From NCBI GenBank assembly GCA_018902385.1, contig JABSSW010000050.1, positions 62,001 through 126,000 on the forward strand: DNA of 64,000 bases, given 5' to 3'. A model generated the notes under the pieces. That model worked only from the letters and a program-made list of their open reading frames with translations, was not told the DNA's origin and did no database searches. This DNA is from Physcia stellaris. Taxonomy: Eukaryota > Ascomycota > Lecanoromycetes > Caliciales > Physciaceae. Within the stretch, counting starts at the first letter, position 1. The number at the start of each line of letters is the position of its first letter. Position numbers and translations under genes: made by a program. This document shows, piece after piece, positions 31,997 to 41,820 of the stretch.

Positions 31997-34789
31997 ATGT
32001 CTGAGAGGAGCCACTACCTTGTGGCCTCACTCTGTTTCCTGGACTGCGTACTACTGGCTCTAGGACAAGCTGTGGGACTGGACACTCATCGAGGATCCCA
32101 GAGTACACCGTCTGTTCAATCTACCTGCCCGTATAGGAGTGTGAATTATATCACAGAGACTTTACCCCAACAGTGTCTAAAGACCCCTTGGTCAACGCCT
32201 ACGTACCATGCCACCTCAACCAACGCCCCTGAGAACATATCACCCGTCTCTCAAGCGACTAGGGAACCATATCCTACAGAACCCGAAATCGTGAAGATCA
32301 CCGCCGAAGCCATCGTTCTAAGCCCAAGCTCGCAAATACCTCTCAAACATACTGCTGCCTTCAACAAGCAGGAAAATTCATCACACGGTTCGGCGATCGT
32401 GCCGGAGGCTTCTGCTACTACACTGACATCACCAGCGCCGGAGGCGACCCCACATAAAGCCTCCGATACTGAAGGCGAGTCTCCGTTAGATAATGCGAAT
32501 TTTCTTTCCTTCGAGGAATGGAAGAAGCAGAATCTGGCCAAGGCGGGCCAATCGCCCGACCATATTGGTGGTGGCCGAGCAGGTGCAGGGGGTGATGGAA
32601 GCAGACGCAGGCCTGGTAATATCAATAATGCTTTGGATTCGCTTGGGGAGGACACTGAACTAGAGATTGACTTCGGGGGTTTTGTAAACCCGATCCCATC
32701 AGCGCAACCCATGCCACCAAATGATGTTGAAGCGAAAGACGAGGCGTCACGGGCGGGCAAAATGCATGATCCGAACATACAAAAACCACATCCCAGGGGC
32801 AAAGACGCCGGCAAAACCTGCAAAGAAAGGTCCAATTACGCATCTTTCGACTGCGCCGCCACTATCATGAAGACCAACAGAGAAGGTAAGGGCGCTACGT
32901 CAATATTGGTAGAGAACAAAGACAGTTATATGCTGAATGAATGCTCTGCGAAAAACAAGTTTTTTATTGTGGAGTTGTGTGATGACATTCTGATCGATAC
33001 GGTGGTACTCGCCAACTTCGAGTTCTTCAGCTCGATCTTCCGGACCTTCAAAATCAGCGTGTCAGACAGGTACCCTGTCAAACAGGACAAGTGGAGGGAC
33101 CTTGGCACTTTCGAAGCTAGGAACAGTCGGGAGGTGCAGGCCTTCCTGATTGAAACTCCTCAAATCTGGGCAAGGTACCTGCGAGTCGAGGTTCTGACAC
33201 ACTACGGTAATGAGTACTATTGTCCTATCAGTCTGCTGAGAGTACATGGGACAACAATGATGGAAGAGTTCAATCACGATCTCAAAGCTTCACGTGAGGA
33301 AGAGGATGCAGAGAATGAGGTTGAAGTTGCAGAGGAGAGCGAAATGTCTCAAGAAGTTGTCGTTGCAGCCAAGTTGAGAGAGGAGGCTTCTAAAGCCTCA
33401 CAAAGCAATGCAGACGCGAGAAATTCTCCGCTGATATCATCCGGCCTATTACTGCCTGCTAGCCCTACTGGGGAGAACCAATCTACAAGTACAAGGGTTG
33501 TGGAAAGTACAACAACTGCTACTGCTTCCCCTTTGCCAACATATACGGAACTATCCTTAATGTTTAACGGTACCTATGGTATGGTGTGTCTTGTCGATGA
33601 CACGCCCCAGGAATCGATCAAGGAACAACCCACAACTTCTCAGTCTAGCATCTCTCAAGTGGGCGAGAGAATGAGACAAATAGTAGCCCAGCAGGTGACC
33701 ACTACGGCCTCTACTAGTGGTTCCGAGAGTAGCTCCTTGCAAACAGTATGGTCTGTCTCTGCTGCTGCCTCACCAACTCTATCCGCCTCAAGGTCAAGCA
33801 GCGTTACGGAAAGCTTGTCATCGCGCACAGATAGTAGCCAAAGCTTGCACAACGATGTTCGAGGACCACCATCGGCATCTCCCTTGCCCAGGTCCGCTTC
33901 TTCAAGCACTCAGCCGCATGCAGCGAATCCTACAACACAGGAGTCTTTTTTCAAATCTGTCCACAAACGCTTGCAACTTCTCGAGTCTAATTCAACACTC
34001 TCTCTGCAGTATATTGAGGAACAATCTCGCATTCTTCGGGATGCGTTCTCTAAAGTCGAGAAACGACAATTAGCTAAGGCTACAGCATTTTTCGAGACTT
34101 TGAACACCACGGTCCTCACTGAAATGCGAGATTTTCGCTCTCAGTATGATCAGCTGTGGCAGTCGACCGTACTGGAATTGAGCTCGCAGAGAACCCAGAA
34201 TCAGCAGGAAATCCTCGCGTTGAGTAAGCGGCTTACCCTACTGGCGGACGAGGTTGTGCTACAGCGCCGGATTGCTATCATGCAATTCCTTCTGATAGTA
34301 GTTTGTCTCGGCTTGGTTCTATTTGGTCGCTCTCCCTCACAGGTAGCAACATATCTCGAGATGCCACCGATCGTTCAAAATGCAATCAACAGATCTACAA
34401 CAAATCTTTCTCGATATTCTCCGCATTACGATTATCGGAATCGCAGTCCCTCCCCCACAAGACCATCTTCTAGGTATGGCTTCCTTGGCCGCATGAGCCC
34501 CATTCACTTCAGGGGCCCATCAGAGGAGTCTGGAGCACCACCAAGTGAGGGCAGGGAGAGCCCTGACGTCGGTTATTCGCCTCCAACTCCAAACTCTCAA
34601 GACCATGATAATCTATCACCCACCCATGCAGGCACTGAAGATCGTCTAGACGAGTCAGTGGTCAACGGAAACCTGGAGCCTGAAGCAGCAGAGCAGAGGA
34701 AAATCAAGAGCAGTCCTTCTACGCCCAGTGGAAGCAGAGAGGACGGAAACAAGAAATTGAAAGGGCAACCTTATCTTAGACCAGGCTGA
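31997..34789 (+). CDS. SLP1: Slp1/osteopotentia-type SUN-like ER protein
   Basis: A 930-residue single-exon gene for the non-nuclear SUN-like family. Yeast Slp1 works with Emp65 in the ER to protect folding proteins from degradation. Residues 1-25 (MSERSHYLVASLCFLDCVLL) look like a signal peptide. SFEEWKKQNLAKAG near residue 170 is a family motif. The SUN-like beta domain covers about residues 274-425, with NYASFDCAATI, VELCDDILIDTVVLANFEFF, WARYLRVEVLTHYGNEYYCP and LRVHGTTMMEEF. A Ser/Thr-rich linker follows, then coiled coil (about 660-750), a membrane helix IAIMQFLLIVVCLGLVLFG near 757-775, and a Ser/Pro-rich tail. It lacks the KASH-binding features of nuclear-envelope SUN proteins. Confidence 0.92.
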   Translation: MSERSHYLVASLCFLDCVLLALGQAVGLDTHRGSQSTPSVQSTCPYRSVNYITETLPQQCLKTPWSTPTYHATSTNAPENISPVSQATREPYPTEPEIVKITAEAIVLSPSSQIPLKHTAAFNKQENSSHGSAIVPEASATTLTSPAPEATPHKASDTEGESPLDNANFLSFEEWKKQNLAKAGQSPDHIGGGRAGAGGDGSRRRPGNINNALDSLGEDTELEIDFGGFVNPIPSAQPMPPNDVEAKDEASRAGKMHDPNIQKPHPRGKDAGKTCKERSNYASFDCAATIMKTNREGKGATSILVENKDSYMLNECSAKNKFFIVELCDDILIDTVVLANFEFFSSIFRTFKISVSDRYPVKQDKWRDLGTFEARNSREVQAFLIETPQIWARYLRVEVLTHYGNEYYCPISLLRVHGTTMMEEFNHDLKASREEEDAENEVEVAEESEMSQEVVVAAKLREEASKASQSNADARNSPLISSGLLLPASPTGENQSTSTRVVESTTTATASPLPTYTELSLMFNGTYGMVCLVDDTPQESIKEQPTTSQSSISQVGERMRQIVAQQVTTTASTSGSESSSLQTVWSVSAAASPTLSASRSSSVTESLSSRTDSSQSLHNDVRGPPSASPLPRSASSSTQPHAANPTTQESFFKSVHKRLQLLESNSTLSLQYIEEQSRILRDAFSKVEKRQLAKATAFFETLNTTVLTEMRDFRSQYDQLWQSTVLELSSQRTQNQQEILALSKRLTLLADEVVLQRRIAIMQFLLIVVCLGLVLFGRSPSQVATYLEMPPIVQNAINRSTTNLSRYSPHYDYRNRSPSPTRPSSRYGFLGRMSPIHFRGPSEESGAPPSEGRESPDVGYSPPTPNSQDHDNLSPTHAGTEDRLDESVVNGNLEPEAAEQRKIKSSPSTPSGSREDGNKKLKGQPYLRPG

Positions 34790-35830
34790 GGAACATGACA
34801 TCTCGGGCTCACGCTGTTGCTGGGAGATGTACACTCTTTACCATTCCCCGACGAAATATTTATGGGGGCAACTGGGCGATGAATTCCAATCACGTCTAAT
34901 CCCTTGACGGAAGCTCAAATGCAGGCTGATATCGTCCGCAATCAAATTCTCATAAGTTTTTCGGCCATCACCTAACCGGAGGGAATGCCGACCTGAAGCC
35001 ACAAGGTGCAAGCCTGCTCGAAAATCATCGAGCACTAGCTAATGGTGAACACACCACAAGCACGATCGTGACGCTCACTCCCCGAATAACAACATAAGAT
35101 GTATGCTTCACTCAGGACTTCTTCCCACGCCGCGCGGAATCTGTAATAGTCCGGGGAATGAAGGGTCTTTCGCCCTTTGATGAAGCCTGAGCACTTCGTT
35201 CCTAGCTCGGCAACAGCATTTCCCAATAGACACAAGTTTCGATCCCACGCTAATCTCGGCGTACATAGCAGTAGCTGGAGGGAGGAAAGGAGAGGAGAGG
35301 ACGCATGTTTCTCGATAGGTGAGAAATCTTTTCTGATCGATATTTAGCATCGGAGCAAGTATGAGTTGCAGAATATGATTTTACCATACTATGGCGCGTG
35401 TATTACTTGTATTGATTCGGTCTCGTGAACTACCATTTCTACGCTCGTTGGATGCGCCAGAGTTTGCTTCTCTATATTGATCGGTGTGTAGGGAATCATA
35501 TCCCGCTGGACGCGAGTGCAGATGATGGATATGATTTAAATTCGTCCACTTCGTGCGATCGTCAGACCGTAATACCATGGAGGTCGTAAGACGTTTCGGT
35601 CACAAGGTCAAGAAATCGTGCATCCAATCCATGCTTTGCGTGGATAGATCCATCTCCCGGATCAACAAACGATTGCGAAGGCTCAAAAAGGAGAATGAGT
35701 AGATATACCGAGAGGCGAATCGTCCATTAAGCGGAACATTCCTAACTATTCTATGACGGAAGATATCTATTGCGTGAACCAACAAGCTCTGCAAAACGCC
35801 ATCGCTATGCTTCCCTCCCTCCTAACCCCA
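34790..35830. other. Intergenic between convergent genes, nothing seen
   Basis: About 1 kb separating the 3' ends of SLP1 and PGS1. Only short frames without features occur on either strand. Confidence 0.55.
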
Positions 35831-37441
35831 TCAAAGCGCGCCCCCAAGGATTTTAACAATCCACATCGCCCCCCTAACCTTCCACCCAGCTCTCCTCCCC
35901 TCACCGCTCAACTCCTCCACCCCAACCGCCCTGCTCCTCTCCGCCAACATCTCCTCTTCCCTCTTCCACCGTCCCATTAGCCCCTCATCACTACTAACCA
36001 CCAGCGCGCCCACCTCAAGATCCAACCCATAGCTCCTCTTCGTGTAATTGCTGCTCCCCACCACCGTCGCGCACGGTCCCACATCGCCACTCACCGCGTC
36101 CTCAGACGGTAATCTCGGCGGCGCGGTGTCGCCCGGACGATGATGCGCTGCGCTCCCCATCGCCGGCGGCTGGAGAAGAGTCACCCACAGCCCTTTCGCG
36201 TGATACGTCCAGCCCCCAGGCTGGCCAACAGTGCCGCGCTGCCATTCGCGGAGGGAGACGCGCGCTTTTGCTTTTTGCGCCGCGTGCAGGAAGCGCAGGG
36301 AGAGGTGCGAGTAGGCGGCGGGGAGGAGCCCTGAGACGCCGGGGGAGTTGTAGAAGCCGTTTGCGAGGGGGGAGGCGGTGAGGATGGTGCCGTGGGCGCG
36401 GGTCGAGAGGAGGGAGGTCGTGATGAGGGGGTGCGGGTTGAAGTAGCCGGCTGTGAAGGTGTAGGAGCGGAGGGATGGGGCGCGGAGGAGGGTTTGCAGG
36501 CTGGGGAGCTCGGTGTTGAGTGTGCCGGGGTGGACGAGGAGGGGATAAAGGGATGTGTCCGTTTGCGGGCGTGGAGAGGAGGCAGGGGGCGTGGTGAAGG
36601 GGCGAAGGAGGGAGGTTGTGGCTTTAATGTAGGCTTTTGGGGCGTCGAGTGGGGAGGGAGCTGGGTTTGAAGAAGGCCAGTCGAGGGTGTATTTTGTTGG
36701 GGTGTCGGCGGGCTTGAGGAGGAAGCTGACGCTACAGACTGCTTTGTGGATGTTTGCGAAGTAATCCGTGACACGTTTAGAGGAGAAGACGTGATACCGA
36801 TCCTGGCGGTTTGTGAAGTAGTCATTTGAAAGGTTGGCTCCGGAGAGAATCAGCTCATCGTCGACGCCGTAGAGCTTGATGTGCTGCAAACCCCAGCCTT
36901 CATTTATACGCTTCGGGATAAATCTTTTGCGGAGACCAGTGAGGTTTGGCGTGTGATACATGCGAATCTCGACTCTGTCTGGAAATTCGGCTGCCAAAGA
37001 CGCAACCAGTGAGGCACATGAAGGTTCGGGCGACTCCCGAGTCCCACGTAGCGCGTCCGTGAGGATGGAGACTTCAAGATCCTCATTTCTGGCAAGGGAG
37101 TCCCGTATCACCGAGACAAGCTCGTACTCCGTCTTCCCAATGTAGAGTGTTGATAAGTATATCCTTCGTTTTGCCCTCCGTATCATGCTTGTCAAAGTAA
37201 TATAGAATTCTTCAGGGCCATCGACCACTCTGATCTGATCAGCCCGGATGTCGATACGAGGGGCGATCGAATCCAGCTCTGACATGAGTCCCATCATGGC
37301 TGGAGCATGGTAGGAAGGTAGCGGAGAGGAGACAGGTGCTGTCGTGGACAGCGACCTTGAATTGTAGCGCCATGGTAGCTTCTTGGGCTTCGCCTTTGAT
37401 ATAGACCGGAGTGGTGAGGCAGCGATGCGGCGGACGAGCAT
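35831..37441 (-). CDS. PGS1: Phosphatidylglycerophosphate synthase, mitochondrial
   Basis: Pgs1 makes phosphatidylglycerol phosphate from CDP-diacylglycerol and glycerol-3-phosphate, the committed step to cardiolipin in the mitochondrial inner membrane. This is a single-exon, 536-residue gene of the phospholipase D superfamily. The first 40 residues are Arg/Ser-rich (MLVRRIAASPLRSISKAKPK), a likely mitochondrial presequence. Two HKD motifs are present: QHIKLYGVDDELILSGANLS near residue 190 and YHAKGLWV with GSSNYTKRSYGLDLE between about 410 and 480. YLSTLYIGKTEYELV is another family block. The C-terminal half is more GC-rich than the 5' half. It is head-to-head with the complex I gene NDUFA12. 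Confidence 0.93.
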   Translation of the reverse strand: MLVRRIAASPLRSISKAKPKKLPWRYNSRSLSTTAPVSSPLPSYHAPAMMGLMSELDSIAPRIDIRADQIRVVDGPEEFYITLTSMIRRAKRRIYLSTLYIGKTEYELVSVIRDSLARNEDLEVSILTDALRGTRESPEPSCASLVASLAAEFPDRVEIRMYHTPNLTGLRKRFIPKRINEGWGLQHIKLYGVDDELILSGANLSNDYFTNRQDRYHVFSSKRVTDYFANIHKAVCSVSFLLKPADTPTKYTLDWPSSNPAPSPLDAPKAYIKATTSLLRPFTTPPASSPRPQTDTSLYPLLVHPGTLNTELPSLQTLLRAPSLRSYTFTAGYFNPHPLITTSLLSTRAHGTILTASPLANGFYNSPGVSGLLPAAYSHLSLRFLHAAQKAKARVSLREWQRGTVGQPGGWTYHAKGLWVTLLQPPAMGSAAHHRPGDTAPPRLPSEDAVSGDVGPCATVVGSSNYTKRSYGLDLEVGALVVSSDEGLMGRWKREEEMLAERSRAVGVEELSGEGRRAGWKVRGAMWIVKILGGAL

Positions 37442-37687
37442 CTCATAGCCAAGCTGGGTAGCGTTATCACTAAAAGCTTTCGCTCAAGGCCACCTGTGCT
37501 CGAGCATGGTGATAGCACGAGGATAGCTGTGATAGCTACTAGTCTTCATGAAAGTCAATTCATCTCGAAGTTGATGAAAAGGAAATAGAATAGCGGATTT
37601 AATTTTCGTCTTGGCGCCAACAGAGACGGACACGGAACACTCGACGAACGGCGAGTACCATCATACCTCATCTTCAAAACCGCAAAG
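37442..37687. promoter_or_regulatory. Divergent promoter PGS1 / NDUFA12
   Basis: 246 bases lie between the two start codons, so the two genes for mitochondrial inner-membrane products share one upstream region. No TATA box or named site is evident. An open minus-strand frame into PGS1 exists but is not supported. Confidence 0.6.
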
Positions 37688-38406
37688 ATGTCGACGATAA
37701 TGCGCACCCTGCGCAACCTCCGCAAGATCGGCATCAAAGAGTACGCCCACCAGATGCAATACATGGGCGATACCAAAGCCGGTACCTACATCGCATCCGA
37801 CCGCTACGGCAACAAATACTACGAGAACCTGGACGATGAACTGCCTTGTATGACCCCAACAACCAGAAGGAGCTCTACATCACCACATCAAATGTAGACT
37901 TTGGGCAGCGGCTGACAATCAGGCAGTACGAACCCGCTGGGTCGACTACAAGGAGAAAGAATACGATCCGTAGGCCCCTCTATCCTCTCCTCCCCTCCTC
38001 TCCTATCTTTCCCTACAATTAGATCCATGCCTAACGATTCTTTGTCAATGCAGAGGACAGATCGAACCGGGTTGGCACGCCTGGATGTCCTACCTCGTCG
38101 ATAAACCACCGACTGAAGATGCAATACTCAGGACTCAGCAAAGAGCTTGGGAGTTACCAGATCATAGGCCTAACCTGACGGCGAGTCGGGCGGCTTATAA
38201 AACTTATTCTACGTAAGTGCGCCGTTGTTTTAGGCAGTGTGGCAGGCGGAGGAAGAGGAGGTGGAAGGATGAAGCTCCTATACAATGGATACGTTTTGCG
38301 AGTGGCTACAATGTTTGACGAAGAATGGAAGACGCTGATTGTTGTGCTTCTTTTGTAGGGTGAAACCAAAGATAGATCCTTGGATGCCGAAAGCGGATGC
38401 ACGATA
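37688..38406 (+). CDS. NADH dehydrogenase complex I accessory subunit NDUFA12 (B17.2)
   Basis: A supernumerary subunit on the matrix arm of respiratory complex I. Four exons: 37688..37847, 37927..37969 (43 bases), 38054..38212 and 38358..38406, giving 136 residues, the normal fungal length. The spliced product runs through MQYMGDTKAGTYIASDRYGN, ENLDDELPLRTRWVDYKEK, YDPGQIEPGWHAWMSYLVD and ends KIDPWMPKADAR. The conserved RTRWVDY and IEPGWHAW motifs fix the choice of acceptors at 37926 and 38053. No cleavable presequence is visible, as in relatives. The gene shares its upstream region with PGS1. Confidence 0.93.
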
Positions 38407-38725
38407 GCGTAATCATAAATCGTCAAGGAGTCAGGAGTACTGAAATTGTACATACTGTGGTGCTTTCACTTGGGGGAGATGATACGAACGAGGGAATGAA
38501 GAAGCAGTATCTTCGACGTTTCAAGAACCAGAGAGCAAGCGTCTGAACCTAGAAAGCTATGTTCGGATATCAATTGCTCCCAGGAGAATTGTATATACAC
38601 TGTATGTACAAGAAAGAATGTATATGTCCAGCAATCCAAGCCTGCCGGCAATCGGCGCTCAGGCATTGAGGTCACATAGCGATGATGTCCGCACTGCGGC
38701 CTACACCATCATGATCCCAGGCATC
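38407..38725. other. Intergenic between convergent genes
   Basis: 319 bases between the 3' ends of NDUFA12 and the GH53-like gene; nothing recognised. Confidence 0.55.
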
Positions 38726-40868
38726 TCACAACCAAGGCGACACAGCCGCCTTCCCCCAAGTTTTCAGCAGCTCCGTTGGCGCTTCTCCAGTCTTACCTTT
38801 CTCGGGAAGAATATGGCATAGCGTCGCCTTTCCACCTTGCCAATCATTGTAGCAATACCAAGGTTCCCACCATAGCATACCCAAGAAAGAGGAGTATCCC
38901 TTCACGGTCTCCCACATCATTTCCGTGAGCTGCTGCTCCTGTGCCGTGTCCTTGTAGTTGAAGGCAGTTGCGTATTCAACGCCGAAACCCTGTAGCTTCC
39001 ATTGGCCTTTGAAGGGGCCCTCGGTATGTTTGCCGTAGGCCTCGGCGTAGCCTTGCATCTGGTCCAAGGTCTTTCGAAGGCGGTTCAGCGTTGCGTTCTG
39101 GCTTGAAGCGGAGTTGATATCTTTTGGTGTCATGGGCTCGGGGTAGGCGGAGAATCCCATGATGGTCAGCATCTCCGAAGCGTTCTGGGCGAGGATGGAT
39201 GAAGGGATGACATTCGGTCCGGGACAGCTTGCGCCGCTGGCATCCTTCAAATCCGACTGAGAGTGTTGATCCGGGCCGTGCACGAAGCCTTCTTTCCATT
39301 GCACGTATTGGCCGTGCGAGTGGAGGCCATAGCGGACTGCATCGGTTGAGAAACCGGCTGCCTTGATGGCTTCGTTGCAGGCGTTCATTTCGGCCTTCAG
39401 GTAGCCGGAGTACTGTGGATAGGAATTCATCTTGCCAGTAGGGTATTTGCCGCATAGCTCGGCGTCGACTTTGCTGTCTGGGGCTTTACCGTCCTTGGTA
39501 CCGCGGATGTGGCCAGTCGACTCTTCCATGTATAAAAAGCCGTCCGTGCCCTCGTTCTCAAAGAGGATGATATCTGGCACGATCCCGACGTCGAGGAAGG
39601 GTTGAATTTGGCGCTTGGTCTCCTTCCTGACATCGTCGACCATTTCCTCGTAGCTGTAAGCTTCCATTTCTTTGGAAATATTGAAACCTTGGTTGATAGT
39701 CAATTGAAACCTCTTCATCCCAGCTGCGCGGGATCGTTGAGCAAGTTCAACTTGCAGATCAATGCACCCAAAGTCATTCGTAAAGAGCAATTCCTTTGAT
39801 AGGGTGTCAGGCCCATTGACGAAATGGGTCGGCCCTAGACAATTGCCTCTGCCGGTTTGGAGTCGAATCGCATTGAGTCCTGCGTCACCTAGGGTTTTGA
39901 CCGGGTCTTTGACAGTCTTGCCGTCGTAATCGTAGAACACCCTCCCTGGAATAGCTTCAGAGCGGGGGAGCGTACCAATGCAGGCGCCAGCCCAGAATTC
40001 ACCGTCGGAAGGTGCTGGGTTTGCATCTGTGGCGTTGCGTGAAGGGGCTCCAGAGGGACTGATGCCAGTGCTACTGCTCTTGGCTGTCTCCTTAGCGCCA
40101 GAAGCCTGTGTTTGCGAGGTAACATTGGACACTGCACCTACGACGATATTGGCACTCGTAGATTGGGCGCTGCTAACGGCTGAAAGGCTGACATCAGACT
40201 CCAAGTGTGTGGAGGCAGAAGCAACAGTGCCGTTGCGGCGGCCGCTACAAGACGAAGTAGCAGTGAGATTGCGATTCGCAGTAGTGGTAGCTGGTAGTGG
40301 CGCGATCGAGTTCACACTGACGGCCGTAGTTGGAAGGGAGGTCTTGAGGGCCTGAGGTCCTGTTTCAGTGGTACCTGCTTCGGGGCTTGCAGTAACAGTG
40401 ACGGTGACTTCATGGGTATTGGTCACTGTGATTGTGGAAGCACTTTGGCATGCACCTGTCACTGGCGAATTCTCGATTCCACTCGGGACTGGCGCTGAGC
40501 CGGATTCCACTGATGGAAGGAGGCCCGTCGAGGCGGAAGTGCTGGAATAGGGCAGTCCGGTAGGCAACGTTGGGGCATTGGTGCTAGGGTACCCAGTACC
40601 CACAGCTGAGTTCAGAGACCCAGGCAACAAGCTTGAACACTTCTTCTTGTGCCGACGCGCAATGCGTACATGATTTGTTGCAGCTTCGCTCGATCCATCT
40701 AAATCAGTTCGAAGCTCTATTTCACCAGCGACTGCGTATGGTCAGCGAAGGCTTCCAGGACTCGTGCGGGAGATAGCAGGTACCTCGAGGATCAATAGAC
40801 AAAGCAATGCTTGGAAGAACATAAATAGAAAGTAGCGCCAAAGAACGTAGGACTGAGGAAAGCCTCAT
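38726..40868 (-). CDS. Secreted GH53-like glycoside hydrolase with Ser/Thr-rich N-terminal region
   Basis: Exons on the minus strand are 40868..40784 and 40731..38726, giving 696 residues. The first exon encodes a clear signal peptide, MRLSSVLRSLALLSIYVLPS, ending near SIALS. Residues 60-230 are Ser/Thr/Ala-rich and likely O-glycosylated. The catalytic region, from about residue 235, resembles family GH53 (endo-beta-1,4-galactanase): AGLNAIRLQTGRG, a strand ending IILFENEGTDG near residue 416 (candidate acid/base Glu), GVEYATAF near 613 (candidate nucleophile) and MLWWEPWYCYND. GH53 enzymes cut pectic galactan outside the cell. The long N-terminal region is unusual for that family, whose fungal members are often about 350 residues, so this may be a distinct subfamily acting on another glucan or galactan. 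Confidence 0.75.
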
Positions 40869-41820
40869 GGTCAGATGCGCGATAAGAAAGCAGGAAAGGA
40901 ATGTGGGTACTCAACTGGTTGTAGTAGGTCATTTCACTATGGCATCTTCCATCTATATGTACAATTATTGGTCTCTGTGAAGACTGAAGGGCGGGAAGTC
41001 TAGTTTGACAGGAGACGAGATACTACTGTGCCGTCCAGCAGCTGTCCAGGTTTTGGTAGTGGAGCGGCTCTGAGGAGAGATTAAAACGTAACTACAATCA
41101 TATAAGCACTTGTATCAATTTGTTTCACTCCAACGCCTTCTGTCGAGTGTGGGCCAGCCCTTGAAACGAAGCGTTCCTGATAGTCACTGCTATTGTCAAT
41201 AAATCCAGGATATCGTCCCGTATCGCTGGCGCGGTAAATTCGAGGGGACACTAGGACAGTACGAGACACGCCATCCATTACTGCACGACCATGAGATACC
41301 AGTAAGCCAATCTCGACGGTGCAATGATGGTAACGTCATATGCGTCTCGTCGATAGATTTTGAGGAACAGTACCGATTGCTACAGAAGAGGACTAGATCA
41401 AGAGGAAGTAAAGGTAGTGGAGTCACGGTACGAAGTAGGAGACCAAGTACGTACAGCTTGCTGAGACGATCTTCTACGTGACTAAAACGGGAAAGAAAAT
41501 GCCATACTCACATTGCTGATACACCGTAAATGCTGTTCTATTTGTCCTAGCTAAATGCATGAGCCCATCTACGTTTACTTGGAGTTGGTACAGATCTAGC
41601 AAAAAGCACATCCCGCAGAATAGCTATAACAGAACTGAATCCAGTTACAATCATCTAAGCAACTCATCAGCTGGGTCAGCACCTAGAGATGTCTGCTCCA
41701 TATCGGTGGAGATCAATCAGATAATTCTACCAAACGCTCATCCTTGAGCGCTTGCGATACTCTTGCTACATGTCTCAAGCATCCATGATATGATCTTTAG
41801 CCTGCAGGATTTCCTCTTTT
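40869..41820. other. Intergenic, no gene seen
   Basis: About 950 bases upstream of the GH53-like gene and downstream of the DDT/WHIM gene. Short frames only; no motif or RNA gene recognised. Confidence 0.55.
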
